This document shows positions 11,185 to 21,572 of a DNA stretch of 64,000 bases, in pieces. Source of the DNA: Lobosporangium transversale (Eukaryota; Mortierellomycota; Mortierellomycetes; Mortierellales; Mortierellaceae); NCBI RefSeq assembly GCF_002105155.1, contig NW_019029014.1:310001-374000 (forward strand), given 5' to 3'. The notes under the pieces were generated by a model. It made no database searches. It had not been told where the DNA came from and saw nothing but the letters and a program-made list of their open reading frames with translations. Position numbers and translations under genes: made by a program. Numbering within the stretch: the stretch's first letter is position 1; every line of letters starts with the position of its first letter.

Positions 11185-14100
11185 CTATCTGGGATATTGT
11201 TGGAGAAAATTACGTAGGTTCTGTACCGTCATCTGCGCATTCTCTAGAATGGACGATCCATATACAGGGATTTCGGGTTCCCGAAGATGCACTCCACTTT
11301 TTGGTGCAGTAGGTGCAGTGGTAGAAGTAACGCTGAAAGAAGCAACATAGCTGCTATCACATGTGTCTCCATTATGCTCAGCTCCGGTCCTTGCGTCATC
11401 ATCACTATCGTAGCTGTTCTCGTCCCAGCGATGCAAGCCTGGTATAGCGATACCTAGCCTTGATGCCCCTGAATCGCTTTCCAGCAACTGCGGTTGGTGC
11501 TGCAACTGGTGCTGGCCTTGATGCTGATACTGGTGTGAACTCCGCTCTACTTCCTCTTGCTGTTTCACCATATATGTATCTGGAAGAGTTTCCGATATGG
11601 TTTCATCAGGTCTTGGGCCAAACATGCGTTTGGATGGTATTGGGTTAGAAACAGGCGACGTAGGGGCCACCAAAGCGTCTATAGTAGAGCTATACACAAT
11701 CTTAAGCTCTAGCTCTAGCAGCTTCTGGTATTTGGGTTTGATTCCATAAAGCATGTATCCATATTGGTCTATAGCCCATTGAACCAATTCTAGCATCGTC
11801 ACTGCACGCTCTATCGCTTGTAGGATCCTCTCGCACTCTTCCGAGTCTGCAATCGCTTGTGAATGAGAGAGAGTAGCGCTTGTTGTTGCTAGAGTGGATG
11901 TATCTGACGTGAAGGAAACAGATGAGTGTAGTCGGCGGTGGTAGATATCTGTAGAATGGTCTTCCTCGGCAATCATATTATCCTGCAGGGCTTCTGGGCT
12001 CGCCATAGTGTCAGAGAACCTAATGTCCAAGTCATTCATATGTGATCCAGTTACGAGGCGCAATCGACTTTCGCTCGGCAACCCATTAAGAGCAGTATCA
12101 GCTCGTTGTAATGGCGGTGATCGCGGCGAATCAACGTTATCATCAGTTTCTGTATCAGTGTCTGTGCTCGCACGGGTATCGGAGTCCGTATCTGTGCCAA
12201 ATGTCCCGCCTGACTGAGCACTATGAGCGATGGATGACATGGATGAGGACTGGGATATGGGCGGCGTCCTGTATGATGAACTTGCTGCAACAGCAGCGGA
12301 AGAGAGCATCCTTCGGATTTGTCCTCTGACTTTTACCAATAACCCCGCTGGCGCATCGCCACCTCTACGAACCCAATCCAGTAGGGTGGTATGGGTGCCA
12401 ACACCTACAGAAGCGCTGATAGAGCCATCTACGAGGCGATCACCTATCCGCACTGCTTTCCCTAGCCCTTCATCTCCAACCTCAGCTCTTGTAGGCCCAA
12501 GCGGTCGTTGTCCGCTAGTATTATCGGTTGTACTACCATTACTATGGCCAAGACGACGCTGGTCGTTTCTATCTACATTTGTATTTAGCTGCCATTTCGC
12601 CACAACAGCGTACAAAATATCTTTGAGCTCAATCATGAGCTCTCCTAATTTAGACGCATATCGCATCCTTTCCGGATTGTACTTCACATCTCTGTCTTGA
12701 AATGGGATTTTCGCCATAGACTCTCGGAACAGTCGCATCCTCCCTTGCTGATCGTACTGACAATGATGTAAGACAAAGAACTGGAGCGTGGTAGAGTTGA
12801 GCAAAGTAAGAAAGTAAATCAGCGGCGGACTTGGTTGAGCGTTGAAATGCTGTGAGAGTGGATTGGGCGTCAAGTAGATACATTGGTTTGTCACCGCCAG
12901 TGAATTGGTGTCAAGGAAGAATCGCTGACGAGGCTGAGTCTTGGAGAAATAACCGTAGTTGATCGGGTGAACGATCTTTTCAGAAATATCAAACCTACCA
13001 ATAGTGCAGAAGATAAATGGCAGTAAGTACACAGCCAGTCGCCTTTTAATATAAGAGGTGTAGAGCAAAACGGTTAGAGAACGTGACATACCCGCACTGG
13101 TTAGTAGAGCAGAACGCTACTCCATCGTCATCCACTGCTTGCTGCTTGCTATTAATCCCGGCTTTGCGCTTTTTGGACGCCAATCCCGGCTGAAAGTGAT
13201 TGCGCACATCCGTCAGGTATCTCCATAACGCCAAGGAGCCTTCCTCACCTTGGTCCACCTGTTGTCGAAGGATCTTGACCGATTCCTTATCGACCATGCA
13301 GAGTGCATACGTCCTCTGCGGCGTAGACAAAGGGATTAAATAGGATTCTGCAGGAGAGCCCTCCTTCTTGCTCAACCGCAACCGATCACGAGTTTGCCAA
13401 AAGAGACCTTCCTTGTGCATCACCTTGGTTGAATGAACACCCCCATTAGGGCCGCCACCAATCTCCTCAGGCGAGTTTTTGCCGTTCCAATAAAAGGCAG
13501 GTTTGAACCATCGCTTTGTCATAGTCTCCCCAAAGTTGGCACGTGCATAATCCATTCGCGTGACTAGACCATATACAGGGTTGGTATTAGGGCCACGATG
13601 CCATTGTAATGGTTCTGCTGCGCTCAAGCCCTTCATCCTTCTTGCCCCTGCAGAGCAAATCCCACCTAGGTCCTGCGTAAGAGCCAAAAGATATGTTGTC
13701 AGTCCCGACGATGGCATCATAGGTGCGAACGAGTATGTCCAAGTACTCGGAACAGATACTGTTGTTGCTATTGTTGCTGTTGCTGCTTCTGCTGCTGCCG
13801 TTGTCGCTGGCGTACTGTCAAGATTCACTCCGCTGACGCTAGGTGGTGGGGTTGGAGCTGATGACGGCGCTAAAGGAGGGAAAATGGCAACACTCAGCTC
13901 CTGTCTTGTTTTGATCGAAGCCATAATGCTAAAGTCATTATTAGTGCTGCTTGAAGGACTAAAATCCATATAGTCTTGGAGGATACCATTCAATGGCTTA
14001 TGGTGATCCGTATGTCGGAGAAATACTGTTGTGTGTGCTTGCAGAGCCTTCTCTCTGGCCATAGCATCTGTGTGCGGCAGATTCAAAGCTCGAACCTTGA

Positions 14101-17100
14101 AAATCAAAGAGTCTGTTTGAACCTTAGAAAACACCTTGAATGGTTCAAACTGGTAGAACTCATCCATAAGACAATTATCAAATAACCATGCCCTGTTGCC
14201 AAGTAAGTGACAAAAAAAGGATGATGAGTATGTTGCGCAGTTATTGCAGTTATATCCGCATGGAACTTGCTTAGGTATATTCAATTACCGTAACTTGGAG
14301 GCAAATTCCAGGGTAAGCCATTGACTTGCTGAAAATATTGCGAATTATGGAAAATCAGAGAACAGGAGCATTAGAATGAGAATGAAAATAAAATAAAAAT
14401 AAAAATAAAAAACTGCAGCAACGATCGTCTTACCTGTGATCATACACAAGACTCCAGTGTATGGTTTAACTCGTTGGGCTGCAAACCAGATAAAGTACCC
14501 ATAAGCCTGCATCATCCCTTTGGCCCCTGACCGCATTTGCGCTAATGGCGCTTTTCCTGACTCTAGTAACGCAGCTGGTACCGATCCCACACTAGCATTC
14601 AAGTCAGGCCGCGGCGCATCTGATTCAGGACCCATAATGTCATCGTTATCATAATACATCTCAACAACCGACTCTGTACCTTCATCAGCACCTAGAGTCC
14701 TTGCGGTAGCACTTTTTTTAAAATGCTTGGATCTGAACGCTCTGACAGATGCCTTGCCTTCACCGAGATTAGAGGCGCGATTGGATACAAATGCAGCATT
14801 TCCCTGAGCAAAACTTGACTCAAGAATACTCCAATCATATACCTCTGGATCTGGTGCACTGAAGGTGCCCGTCTTACGGATCATATAAGGTGGATTGGTG
14901 ACAATGAAGTCAAACTGAAGCTTTGATGGGTTTCGGAGTCGAAGAATGGATTCACGCTCCCATGTAGCCTCTAAACTATCGCCTTTTGGTATCGTCAGTT
15001 TCAGTGTGTCATTCCTAAAGAGATGTAAGCGGGGTAGCTGCCGTCCTACGGATAGAGAGACGAACGGCAATTGTGAAACTTGCATCTGGTCCTGAGTTTG
15101 ATAAGCTAATTCTCGGATGCGTTGAACAATGGGGATCAGTGCCGCAAGGATGCCGCAGCGCGCCATCCAGAACGCAAATCCGTCAAGTTCAATTCCCCAC
15201 AAGTGTTCACAAATTTGATGGAGTAACAGCTGTAGCGCGGGCCGAGAATTCCATAATGCTCCTTCGTGTCCTGAATGTGCCTCCTGAGTTAGTAAGCGAA
15301 CATACGCGGACAAGAAGGTTGAAACACCCAAACAAGGGTCGAGTGCCGTCGGGATCAGGGGCTGCTCTTGCTGGATAAGATGACGCAGAGCGTCCTTTTG
15401 AGCCCCTGAAATCCCGTCATATGGTGTCAAATAAGACAGTTTCTTCATCGCTCCAACAAATCTGCCTAATATGTTGCCAAATCCTTGAGTTGTTCGCTTC
15501 CACATAAAATCTACGGCACTTGGAGGCGTATAGAATTGCCCATGGTCCTTTTGGTATTCCTTGGCAGTAATGGATAGAATATGTGTCGTATAGAGCTCGT
15601 TCAGAATGACATCAAAGTGCATTGCCTGCACATTCTGGGCTGAGATTGCTCGGCCCTCCTTCTTCAATGGCCCCTCAGGATCTGACCCAAAGAGATAATA
15701 ATGCCATGCATAGAGGCCTGCCTGCTTCATGGGATCATGCTCTGCCTCTCCAGCTGCATCTTGAATATGTGTCTGTCCCCCTATTATCCCACTCCCTAAC
15801 GCATCAACTATCGGCTTCAGTACATTATCCTGATCATCAAATAGATCTAAGAACTTCATCAACTCCGCACTAGCATATTCATGATGGAGAGAGTCGCTTT
15901 CTGTGCCTTGCTGATCCAATGTTAGGACGCTAGCCTCTAGAAGGGCTTGCATCAGCCAGCAGACTACACTCACAAATGATGTCATCAATGCTAGGAATTC
16001 AACCGTCGAATCGTATATTTCTGCGAACTCCTCTTCCTCTGGCGTTGGCACTGAATGCATTGCAGATGCAGAGCCTCCAGGTGAGCCTAGGCTTGCTTGA
16101 CTCAGGCCCGCCTCTAGTTCGGTGTCGCTATCAGTCTCACAACCATTGTCTTCGGGGCAATATGTCGACTGGGATAATCGAGAAGGAGGTAGGGATGGAG
16201 CACGTTGTCGTGTACTGCCTAGGGTCGGTGCTTTCTGCCTTGAGGGAACCGATGTGGATCCTAGCCTTATAGGCTTTGTAAAAGAGGGCAGGGCAGTCCC
16301 AGATCCAGCTTCCATTTCAGTTCCCATTCTTGCTCCAGCCCCCAAGCTTGCATCAAGTGCAGAGAAAGGTTGTTGTGGATTTCCATGAACAGGCTTTAAA
16401 AGATCTCGCAGGTGTACAAGAGAGCGGAGCATGGTCGGACGAAACGTTGTGGGCTGCTCTTGCGAGGGAGTATTGTCGCGTGAGGCAAAGACGCTGTGTG
16501 ACCTCAACATTCCATTAAGTAATTCAATGAGTACATACTCCAGATTAGGATTGGCGTGCCTGTTGTAATCTAGTAGGAAAATACCAACGTTAGCGCATTT
16601 CCGATTAGTTTGGAATGCTCTTGTTAAAGAAATATGCAAGCATCGCTCACTCATGTCTTCATTAAAAGCACTGGACATACTTACCATTAAAGCCACAATA
16701 TATAAAAGAGTCAAGCAACTCTCTGACATGATCTTTGGTGGAAATTAGCAGCCGGCCTAGCTGGGTACCAATAGCCTCTGCATCCGGAGAAGAGGTAAAT
16801 CCATGGTGCCCTGATACATCAGTAAGCATGAATTCCCTGGAATGGCGTCGCTTCGCTACAGAAGGTTTACGAATGGAACCTAAATTGGCTGTGGACGATA
16901 TATTGGAAGAAGCAAGGTGGGCCTGTGAACCTGGAGGTAATGATGATGATGTTGAGGGAGTAGAATAAAACCGTCGGGTGTACGGGATGTCGCCCGTGCG
17001 CTTCTGGACAATATGATTTCGAAAATGAGGCATGGGAATGGAGTATGATGTCCCTTTTGTTGATGTTGTTACTCGGGGCATAGGCGAGGGAGAAGTGGAT

Positions 17101-18499
17101 GAAGGGGTGGGTCGGCTAACTTTGGACACAGGGATGGTTGGTTTGTGCACAAAATTGGACAAATGCTCACGAGTGTTTTGATCATGCTGCTGTTCCCGCC
17201 CTCGTTCCTCCGTGCTCCCTGTCGAAAATTGTTGTTGATGGAATTGTTGGTGCCAAACAAAGCTCTCTGTGCTAGAGGAACCTGAACTAGATGGCGACGA
17301 CAGCATAAATGGTCGTTTGTTTGGACCATTTGCCTTGGGTAATGACATTAATGCTACTGGAACGTCACCATGCTTTAGAGCTAAGGACTCGAGCACTTCA
17401 TGGGAAGCGGCTTGGCATTCATGTTCCCTACAAATAGGTCTCTGATCTAAACGATGAAGTTGCCCAGAAGGCTGTGAATGTGAGTAATGTCTCCCTGTTG
17501 AAAACGGATGGGCTTGCCCATAGTAAGCATCTTTCATCCAAATATCTTTTGCTGCAAAAGTAGTTGATGCTCAGTATGGTGGATTAGAAATGGGTTTATC
17601 AATAGATGAATGATGGTGCACAGACAAGTTCTTACCTCTAAAACTAAGGCTACTGTTGTTGATGCTACCGAGATCTATAGCTTGATTGATTTGCCCTCTT
17701 TTCCGTTTAAACACAGGATCAATATCAGGGACGTGATAAAGATAACTCTTGGAAGACCATTTGTCGTCTTCGTGTATTGTAGATGAAGGGTGAATGGTAT
17801 CAGTGATTGTAGGAGGGTACCATGAGGTTGCGGGTACAGATGAAAAGGTCCTTGCGCGATGCCGATGCATGGCCAGCGAAGGAGAAAATGATGATTGAGG
17901 TGTAGATGTGGAGATTGAAAGCGGTGAGGGGATTGCTCTTGGCGGATATGATGGCATTGTAACCAGGGGGGACTGCATAAACATTGGCTGTCGCGCTAAT
18001 CCATGCCGATGCATAGATGATGGTGAATGGACGTTGTAGATATGATGGTCAAAAGCATTGTACTGATTGCCAACGCCACCCCCTTGAAAGCAATGTGCCC
18101 GTTGTGCATTTAGACTGGCTGAATGGAAATGCTGCCCTTCCTGTGATGATTGCAGCTGTCCTAGTTCCTGCTGCTGCCGTATTTCATGGTCCAGCGGTGA
18201 TAGTTGGTCAGCGCGTTCAATTGTAGAAATAGAACCCTGCAAGTGAGTTGATCGATCATGGATAGGGAATCCAGATTGTTTTAATTCATGTTGGGTATTT
18301 CGGTCTATCCATTGTGAGCGATTCTGCCCTGGGCTTATGTGCTTACTTAGATGGAAATAATACTGAGATTGATATTGATGCTGACTCCGATGCTGATCCA
18401 GGCCTCTTTGTTGGATAACGGGAAGGTTATGGTGTTGGGATTGTAACTGCTCGTAAGAGTCAGAATATTGAAGTCGATTTTGCTGATCGAAGTATTGCG

Positions 18500-18552
<53 letters not shown>

Positions 18553-18851
18553 GGCTGCGGCTGCGGCTGCGGCTGTGGAGACAGTTGATGCGGATGGAAG
18601 TTTAGTTGAATGCGGTCAGGACAGGGATGCGAAGGATAGGAAGGTGGGAAGCTGTTAGGACTAGCCTGAGGATAATAAGAATGCTGAGGTGCGGAAGGAG
18701 AAAAGAAGAGTCGGTGCTGTTGATGATGTTGCTGTTGTTCCAGTATGGGTCGTTGTGGATCATGATAGGGTAGAGCTCCTGTTTCTGATACAGCTGCTCT
18801 AGTTCCGAATTGGTTTCGATCTTGATCTCCGTTCTTGGCCTCGCTTTTCAT
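11185..18851 (-). CDS. Giant protein with Eco57I/TaqI-type N6-adenine DNA methyltransferase core
   Basis: Six exons (18851-17636, 17551-16685, 16569-14434, 14328-14289, 14192-13092, 12994-11185) have mutually consistent phases and total 2389 residues. Residues 1 to about 690 are His/Gln/Ser-rich, with a polyglutamine tract. The catalytic core starts near 1038: GQFYTPPSAVDFM (motif X-like), DPCLGVSTFL at 1105 (SAM-binding motif I), GIELDGFAFWMAR at 1153 and the catalytic FIVTNPPY at 1249-1256. ITASQWLTLEFASKLR follows, assembled across three exons including a 40-nt one. A C-terminal region (FYWNG..., then FDISEKIVHP, LTLLNSTTLQFF near 1849, KIPFQD) resembles the TaqI-C/PglX target-recognition domain. 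The family transfers methyl from SAM to adenine N6 in DNA. A low-complexity tail of about 470 residues ends the protein. Splicing and eukaryotic-style tails argue for a nuclear gene, not bacterial contamination. Activity and target are unknown. Confidence 0.82.
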
Positions 18852-21392
18852 TGTATAATGCAAGGAATAGAGCACAAATCAATGTTGCTGGCTTGTGTTC
18901 AGCTGGTAGCCGCCGGTGACCTTCTTGACAGTCAATATGGGCCAATAGTATAGTGCAGGGTGATATTCACCAAAGACTTTCAAGTAAAAAGAAAGCAGGA
19001 AAATTAAAAGATAATGCAAAAGAAGATAAAGGTATAGTTGTCAATTCAAGCTGTTCAACAATAAATGAAGAATATCTGATCGATAACAAAAAAAGTAATA
19101 AGAGGAGAGAGAAAGCAGATCCACTGGTTCAGCTTTTTAGGGACGATGTACCATACAATCTGTGGTCTATAGCAGAGCATTGGCATGACATGAGTATATT
19201 CATAAAACAACGAAAGCAGTAAACAAAAGCGATAAAGCAGACGAAAATAAAATTAAAAACAATGATGAAAGGAAAAAGAGAGAAAGACAAAAAGTAAAAG
19301 GGAGGAGAGTGGCAGAAAGAGAAAGAAAGAGACAAGAAAGTAAAAAAAAAAAAAAAAAAAAAAAAGGACAAAATTTAATAAAACGAACTTTGAGTCTGTC
19401 TGTCCAAAAAGAGATACAAATCGCAGATGCATCATTACTCCCAAAAGGCACCTTGGAAAAACTGCATCAACTGTATTGGCAGATCTTTGCTCCCGCCATC
19501 GTCTTTGTCCTCTCGCTCTCCTTTTCAATTTATGCTACTCAAGCACATGCAGCACAAAACACCAAACCATTTTTACATGACATAATTTGGTCGCTCCACA
19601 ACTCTATACTTCATTGCACTCGCTTTTTATGTGCTCGATTGCTGTGCTCAATCTGTTCACTCCTCTCACTATTGAGGATGCAGATTCATGCAAACACGTC
19701 TACAAACAATGGACATTGTCAATGTCTGCATCATTGTGAGCCACAAGCATAAGCCATGTGGGGCTGTGTATACGCGGACACTCAAAAAAGACGAGGGTAA
19801 CCAAAGAATTAGACTACCTGGAAAAAGCAGACACGACGACCTGCTTCTACTTTGTGCAACCTGGTGTGTGCCCAGGTCATAGACGCGAAGTGCCAGTTGA
19901 CTGGTCCGAATGAGGAACGGTTCAGCGCCCCATGCTGGAATCCCACACTTGTAGTTTCAAACAAAAAGCGACACACTACATTGACACACAGATCGCCTTT
20001 ACTGCAGCAAGAAACTTTTTTTTATTTTAATGTCGAAAAATTGGAATGCGGAATGAGCCATAGAGAGATGGTGCATGCGTAAGTATATAAAAATAATATG
20101 CTACGATTCAGAATAGAATAAAGATTCCTGCAACTGCCAATGTGGCTAAACACTTGACGCGTTTGATTTGCTGCGCGCTGAGAGCATTTTTGGTACTGCA
20201 TGTCAGTCAACTTTTTACTTGATCTGTGCATTGTTCATTGCATTGCCACTTGTCCCGACATGTTGAGGTCAGGATTTTGAAATGACAAAACTGTTGTTGT
20301 GCATCGGCGTGATGGGACAGAGGCAAAACAGGGGGGAAGGACAGAATGATAAAAACAGACCACTGAATGTAGAGTTGCAGGGAAGGAGAGGATAAAGTTG
20401 CTTGTCTGTTTTTTCGGCGGCAAAAAGATGAACACGAAGGAGCACGATCCAACCCTAATTGAAACCTTAAAAACTGTTGGTGTGCAATCCCCTCTCATTT
20501 GTTCTTTTTTATATCTTTCTTTTCTCTCTCTTTCTGTGATTACATGTTATATACCTTGTCCTTCTTTAATGTTAAGTGTTCTAGGCTACCGGTCGTAAAT
20601 TGGTTCTTCCCAAAGCTCCATGAATCCTAATATTCAATCAAAAATATGAAGACTCTCTTTTTGGATTCACAGCGATATTGCTAATTTGATTGGCAATGAG
20701 CGGCTATTTAATTTTACACTTGTACACTTGAATAGTTTATTTTCGCCCTTGTTTTTCTGGATCCCGCCGACTGGGAAGAAATCCTTGGGCGATGTCCTAA
20801 TCAGTTTGCGTGTTATATACAGACGTATGCTATCCATTATCATATAATATATTGTGATAAGCTGTTTGCTTACGTTCATTTACAGCAACACGCAAACGCA
20901 AAAGTGTTCATAAAGTTTTACTTGAACATTGTGCTTGCATTTGTCCCATCTCTTTTACACTCACTCTTTATTCTCGCTGGAAGCTTTCCATATGCTTGTA
21001 TATACAGCCGTGTATACTAAGCTACTCTTCATTTACATCAATTCATGCAAAGATGGAAAAGTAATCAAGATATACATTTATATATATAAATATGCTTGAC
21101 TATTATTTTAAATTAGAACTCATTAACAGTGTCCAAAGCTTCATTTAAATAAAGAGGAGATTGAAATAGGTGCCCCATGTTGACCATGTCTATGGGGAGA
21201 GACATGATATCACTTCTTCGGTAACGTAAATAGGTTTAGAATGGTTGAAATTCGCCCACTATCTCAAAGTAAAAATTTATAAACCTCTATCCCGTCTAAT
21301 CCTTTTCTTTTTTCTCAATCTTAATTTTAGCTTTTTATTTCATTTTTGCTACTGGTATTGTACAAATATATTATACTATGGAATTAAAAATT
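18852..21392. other. Gene-poor interval upstream of the methyltransferase gene
   Basis: About 2.5 kb with no supported gene. Positions about 18960-19365 are purine-rich on the + strand, so polypyrimidine on the sense strand of the methyltransferase gene, and include a run of about 21 A near 19341. The rest is AT-rich with short orphan ORFs. It probably contains the methyltransferase promoter. Confidence 0.5.
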
Positions 21393-21409
21393 TTAGGCCA
21401 TGGAATACC
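21393..21409. repeat. Target-site copy 1 of the retrotransposon insertion site
   Basis: TTAGGCCATGGAATACC, identical to sequences at 21556-21572 and 24349-24365. It borders the 11-T (minus-strand poly(A)) tail of the short element copy. Confidence 0.8.
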
Positions 21410-21553
21410 TTTTTTTTTTTGATAACAAGGACCCACGAGGTCATGTAGTAGGCTCGTTCCCAGCCCCTTCACTTTAGGTGACTCAAAAAGGAAATGGAAT
21501 TTCCTGTCACCTTTATAAAGTGAAGAGGGATGGGTACGAGCCTAGTCATGTAG
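21410..21553 (-). mobile_element. Tiny 5'-truncated copy of the non-LTR element (tail only), interrupted by a MITE
   Basis: On the minus strand, the terminal 28 bp of the larger element (21421-21448, identical to 21598-21625) is followed by 11 A and then the same target sequence as the large copy. Nothing 5' of those 28 bp is retained. The copy is split by a 96-bp hairpin element. I read it as an extremely 5'-truncated retrotransposition event at the same nick site later reused by the large copy. Confidence 0.65.
21449..21544. mobile_element. 96-bp hairpin MITE with 9-bp target-site duplication
   Basis: The ends are TAGGCTCGT and ACGAGCCTA, and almost the whole element is an imperfect inverted repeat: CCCTTCACTTTA on the left pairs with TAAAGTGAAGAGGG on the right. 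It is flanked by perfect 9-bp direct repeats GTCATGTAG at 21440-21448 and 21545-21553. The length, structure and 9-bp duplication fit a non-autonomous DNA transposon, with 9 bp pointing to Mutator-like. No transposase is present. Confidence 0.8.
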
Positions 21554-21572
21554 GCTTAGGCCATGGAATACC

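Noticed and set aside
12230-12700. Plus-strand ORF of 156 codons opposite the methyltransferase tail
   Set aside because: Shadow of the minus-strand Ser/Thr-rich coding exon; no family resemblance and no conserved block.
13560-13973. Plus-strand Val/Ala-rich ORF of 137 codons
   Set aside because: Antisense of Thr/Ala-rich coding sequence in methyltransferase exon 5; composition artefact.
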